A DNA stretch of 64,000 bases from contig NZ_KQ948430.1 in NCBI RefSeq assembly GCF_001514065.1, forward strand, positions 181,816-245,815. The letters are read 5' to 3'. The notes below the pieces were generated by a model. It searched no databases and was not told the DNA's origin. It saw only the letters and a program-made list of their open reading frames with translations. The stretch comes from Streptomyces antibioticus (lineage in GTDB: Bacteria; Actinomycetota; Actinomycetes; Streptomycetales; Streptomycetaceae). Below, piece by piece: positions 62,187 to 64,000 of this stretch (position 1 is its first letter; each line of letters opens with the position of its first letter). The position numbers were made by a program, and so were the translations under genes.

Positions 62187-63047
62187 GTGACCGACATCGA
62201 GCGCGTCGGAGTGGTGGGCTGCGGCCAGATGGGAGCGGGCATCGCCGAGGTGTGCGCCCGCTCCGGACTGGACGTGAAGGTCGCCGAGACCACCGGTGAG
62301 GCCCTGGAGATCGGCCGGACCCGGCTGCTGAACTCCCTGACCAAGGCCGCCGAGCGCGGCAAGATCAGCGAGGAGGAGCGCGACTCCGCGCTGGCCCGGC
62401 TCTCCTTCACCACCGACCTCGGCGAGTTCGCCGACCGCGATCTGGTGATCGAGGCCGTCGTGGAGAACGAGCAGGTGAAGACCGAGATCTTCCAGGTGCT
62501 CGACCAGGTCGTGACCCGCCCGGACGCGATCCTCGCCTCCAACACCTCCTCCATCCCCCTGGTGAAGCTCGCGGTCGCCACCTCGCGGCCCGACCAGGTC
62601 ATCGGCATCCACTTCTTCAACCCCGCCCCGGTGCAGAAGCTCGTCGAGCTGATCCCGGCCCTCACCACCTCCGAGGGCACGATCAGCCGCGCCCAGGGCT
62701 TCGCCGAGAAGCTCCTCGGCAAGCACGCGATCCGTGCGCAGGACCGCTCCGGCTTCGTGGTGAACGCCCTCCTGGTGCCCTACCTCCTGTCCGCGATCCG
62801 GATGTTCGAGTCGGGCATCGCGGGCCGCGAGGACATCGACAACGGCATGGAGATGGGCTGCGCCCACCCGATGGGCCCGCTGAAGCTGTCCGACCTGATC
62901 GGCCTGGACACCATCGTCTCGATCGCCAACTCGATGTACGAGGAGTACAAGGAGCCGCTGTACGCCGCTCCCCCGCTGCTCCAGCGCATGGTCGACGCCG
63001 GCCGCCTCGGCCGCAAGACCGGTTCCGGCTTCTACACCTACGGCTGA
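62187..63047 (+). CDS. 3-hydroxybutyryl-CoA dehydrogenase
   Basis: 286-aa NAD-dependent 3-hydroxyacyl-CoA dehydrogenase (FadB2/HbdA type). Rossmann start VGVVGCGQMGAGIAEVCARSG, ASNTSSIPLVKLA, GIHFFNPAPVQKLVELIP with catalytic His, DRSGFVVNALLVPYL, GCAHPMGPLKLSDLIGLD. It interconverts acetoacetyl-CoA and 3-hydroxybutyryl-CoA in fatty acid or butyrate pathways. GTG 62187 with GAAGGGGA 4-5 nt upstream. Confidence 0.94.
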   Translation: MTDIERVGVVGCGQMGAGIAEVCARSGLDVKVAETTGEALEIGRTRLLNSLTKAAERGKISEEERDSALARLSFTTDLGEFADRDLVIEAVVENEQVKTEIFQVLDQVVTRPDAILASNTSSIPLVKLAVATSRPDQVIGIHFFNPAPVQKLVELIPALTTSEGTISRAQGFAEKLLGKHAIRAQDRSGFVVNALLVPYLLSAIRMFESGIAGREDIDNGMEMGCAHPMGPLKLSDLIGLDTIVSIANSMYEEYKEPLYAAPPLLQRMVDAGRLGRKTGSGFYTYG

Positions 63048-63270
63048 CACGTCTCGGCCGGTTGCACAGTGCCCGTTTCAGGGTGCTGATGACACAGTGC
63101 GACGAACACGGGCCCGGCACTCTTCGGAGCGCCGGGCCCGCCGTATTCACACACCGTGTGCGCGCCGGGCACGCATATGCCCGTCGCACACGCTCCCCAC
63201 GCGCCCACCAGGGCGGTTGACTCTTCATGCGCATGCAAGGGATGTGATGACTACGGAAAGGAGCGGAAAA

Positions 63271-63528
63271 GTGACCGCCGACCCGGAGCATCCCGTGGTC
63301 CATGGAGAACTCGCAGAGTTACGCCGCCGCCTCGACGTCGCGTACGCGCGTGTCGAGGGAGGGCTCGCTCTGCTGAGTCATCGCACGGAGGAGACCGACA
63401 AGGAACTCGACGACCTGAGTTCACGGATCGTCGCGCTGGAGCACGCCCGTTGGCCGCTGCCCGCGGTCGCGGCCGTCACGGCCGTGGGCGCGCTCGTCGT
63501 CGCGGTCTGGCAGGCTCTCGGGCACTAG
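63271..63528 (+). CDS. Small coiled-coil protein with C-terminal membrane anchor
   Basis: 85 aa: heptad-like charged segment (HGELAELRRRLDVAYARVEGGLALLSHRTEETDKELDDLSSRIVALEHARWP) followed by a helix (LPAVAAVTAVGALVVAVWQAL) at the very C-terminus. GTG 63271 chosen because GGAAAGGAG is 7 nt upstream; ATG 63247 would add 8 residues. Function unknown; tail-anchored, N-in topology inferred. Confidence 0.75.
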   Translation: MTADPEHPVVHGELAELRRRLDVAYARVEGGLALLSHRTEETDKELDDLSSRIVALEHARWPLPAVAAVTAVGALVVAVWQALGH

Positions 63529-63549
63529 AGAGCAGGACGTGGTGGGGGA

Positions 63550-64000
63550 TCAGGGCAAGACGTCCTGCCCGAGCCTGAGATGGTGCAGCAGCAGTAGCGC
63601 GGCCGCCATGTTGGCGGCCGGGACCTCGCCGCGGGCGACCATGTCGGGGACGAGCTTGAGGGGGACCCATTCCCGACGGTCCGACTCGAAGTCGTCCACA
63701 GGGTGTCCGACGTACTCGCCCTCCTCGGCCCAGTAGATGTGGTGCCGGGCGTCGGTGAGGCCGTTGGACGGTTCCACGCTCATGAGGTGGTGCAGCGGGC
63801 CCGGCCGCCAGCCGGTCTCTTCCTCGAGTTCCCTGGCGGCCGCGCTCGCGATGTCCTCACCGTCCTCGACGACGCCCGCGGCCAGTTCCCACCCCCAGCT
63901 GTCGGTGATGAAGCGGTGGCGCCACAGGAGCAGGACCTCGTTGGCCTCGTTCACCACCGTGGCCACGGCGACGGGCCGCAGCCGTATCAGAAAGTGATCC
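63550..64000 (-). CDS. Nudix hydrolase (5' end outside window)
   Basis: At least 149 residues; the start lies beyond the right edge, as the frame is open to base 64000 (DHFLIRLRPVAVATVVNEANE). The Nudix box GVVEDGEDIASAAARELEEETGW contains the metal-binding Glu residues; it hydrolyses a nucleoside diphosphate linked to another moiety. Downstream SNGLTDARHHIYWAEEGEYVGHP is the ADP-ribose pyrophosphatase-like region. Substrate unknown. Confidence 0.9.
   Translation of the reverse strand, partial: DHFLIRLRPVAVATVVNEANEVLLLWRHRFITDSWGWELAAGVVEDGEDIASAAARELEEETGWRPGPLHHLMSVEPSNGLTDARHHIYWAEEGEYVGHPVDDFESDRREWVPLKLVPDMVARGEVPAANMAAALLLLHHLRLGQDVLP

Overview
The window is chromosomal DNA from a Streptomyces-type actinomycete. 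The evidence is very high GC with strong G/C third-position bias, many GTG and some TTG starts, several probable leaderless genes, and the sporulation gene ssgB. The order ssgB - CGNR protein - tRNA cluster - cobalamin genes - metNIQ - argH - argRDBJC agrees with the S. coelicolor ssgB-to-arg region as I recall it (memory, not a search). No prophage, IS element or CRISPR array is visible; the region looks like core chromosome with local duplications.

Layout. 1-2104: end of a carbohydrate ABC importer (permease cut by the window edge, Tat-type binding lipoprotein) with two LacI-type palindromes upstream. 2388-5253: tRNA-Val, small membrane proteins, ssgB and a CGNR zinc-finger protein. 5439-8756: a DsbA-like protein, a double GNAT protein and pabB-pabC (folate). 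8934-9402: five tRNAs (Gly, Cys, three Val). 9464-14111: zinc-ribbon protein, APH-like kinase, small proteins, a PknB-type Ser/Thr kinase and an SpoU rRNA methyltransferase. 14176-21301: three cobalamin/siroheme genes, including a 1382-aa protein fusing an ~810-aa disordered region to a BluB-like and a CobT domain. 21402-25907: an acetyltransferase and a methionine importer (metN-metI-metQ-metQ) preceded by a Cys/Met leader peptide. 26022-34089: HAD phosphatase, small membrane proteins, acetyltransferase, sigma factor, GDPD, PlsC, a TetR-MFS pair and an aldo/keto reductase.

34232-50446 holds argH and, further on, the argC-J-B-D-R operon, both with candidate ARG boxes. Between them lie a secreted protein made of two copies of one domain joined by an Asn-Ala-Gly linker, a leaderless PNPOx-family gene, an L,D-transpeptidase, and the most interesting block (38172-45528). 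That block is a two-component system divergent from two ferric-reductase-like transmembrane NAD(P)H oxidoreductases, each followed by an exported FMN-binding-domain protein, with an ApbE flavin transferase at the end. Together they look like a trans-membrane electron-export chain using covalently bound FMN. Eleven-base-spaced repeats between regulator and reductases probably bind the response regulator.

50492-64000: a YfhO-like membrane protein, a carboxymuconolactone-decarboxylase-family gene under a MerR-like palindrome, a GH51 arabinofuranosidase, a DUF6314 protein and a phosphatase whose convergent stops sit in a 24-bp tandem duplication, an acetyltransferase, a MocR-type regulator and an EamA transporter whose start codons overlap on opposite strands, DUF1918, a GH10-like lipoprotein-type hydrolase, 3-hydroxybutyryl-CoA dehydrogenase, a tail-anchored coiled-coil protein and a Nudix hydrolase cut by the right edge.
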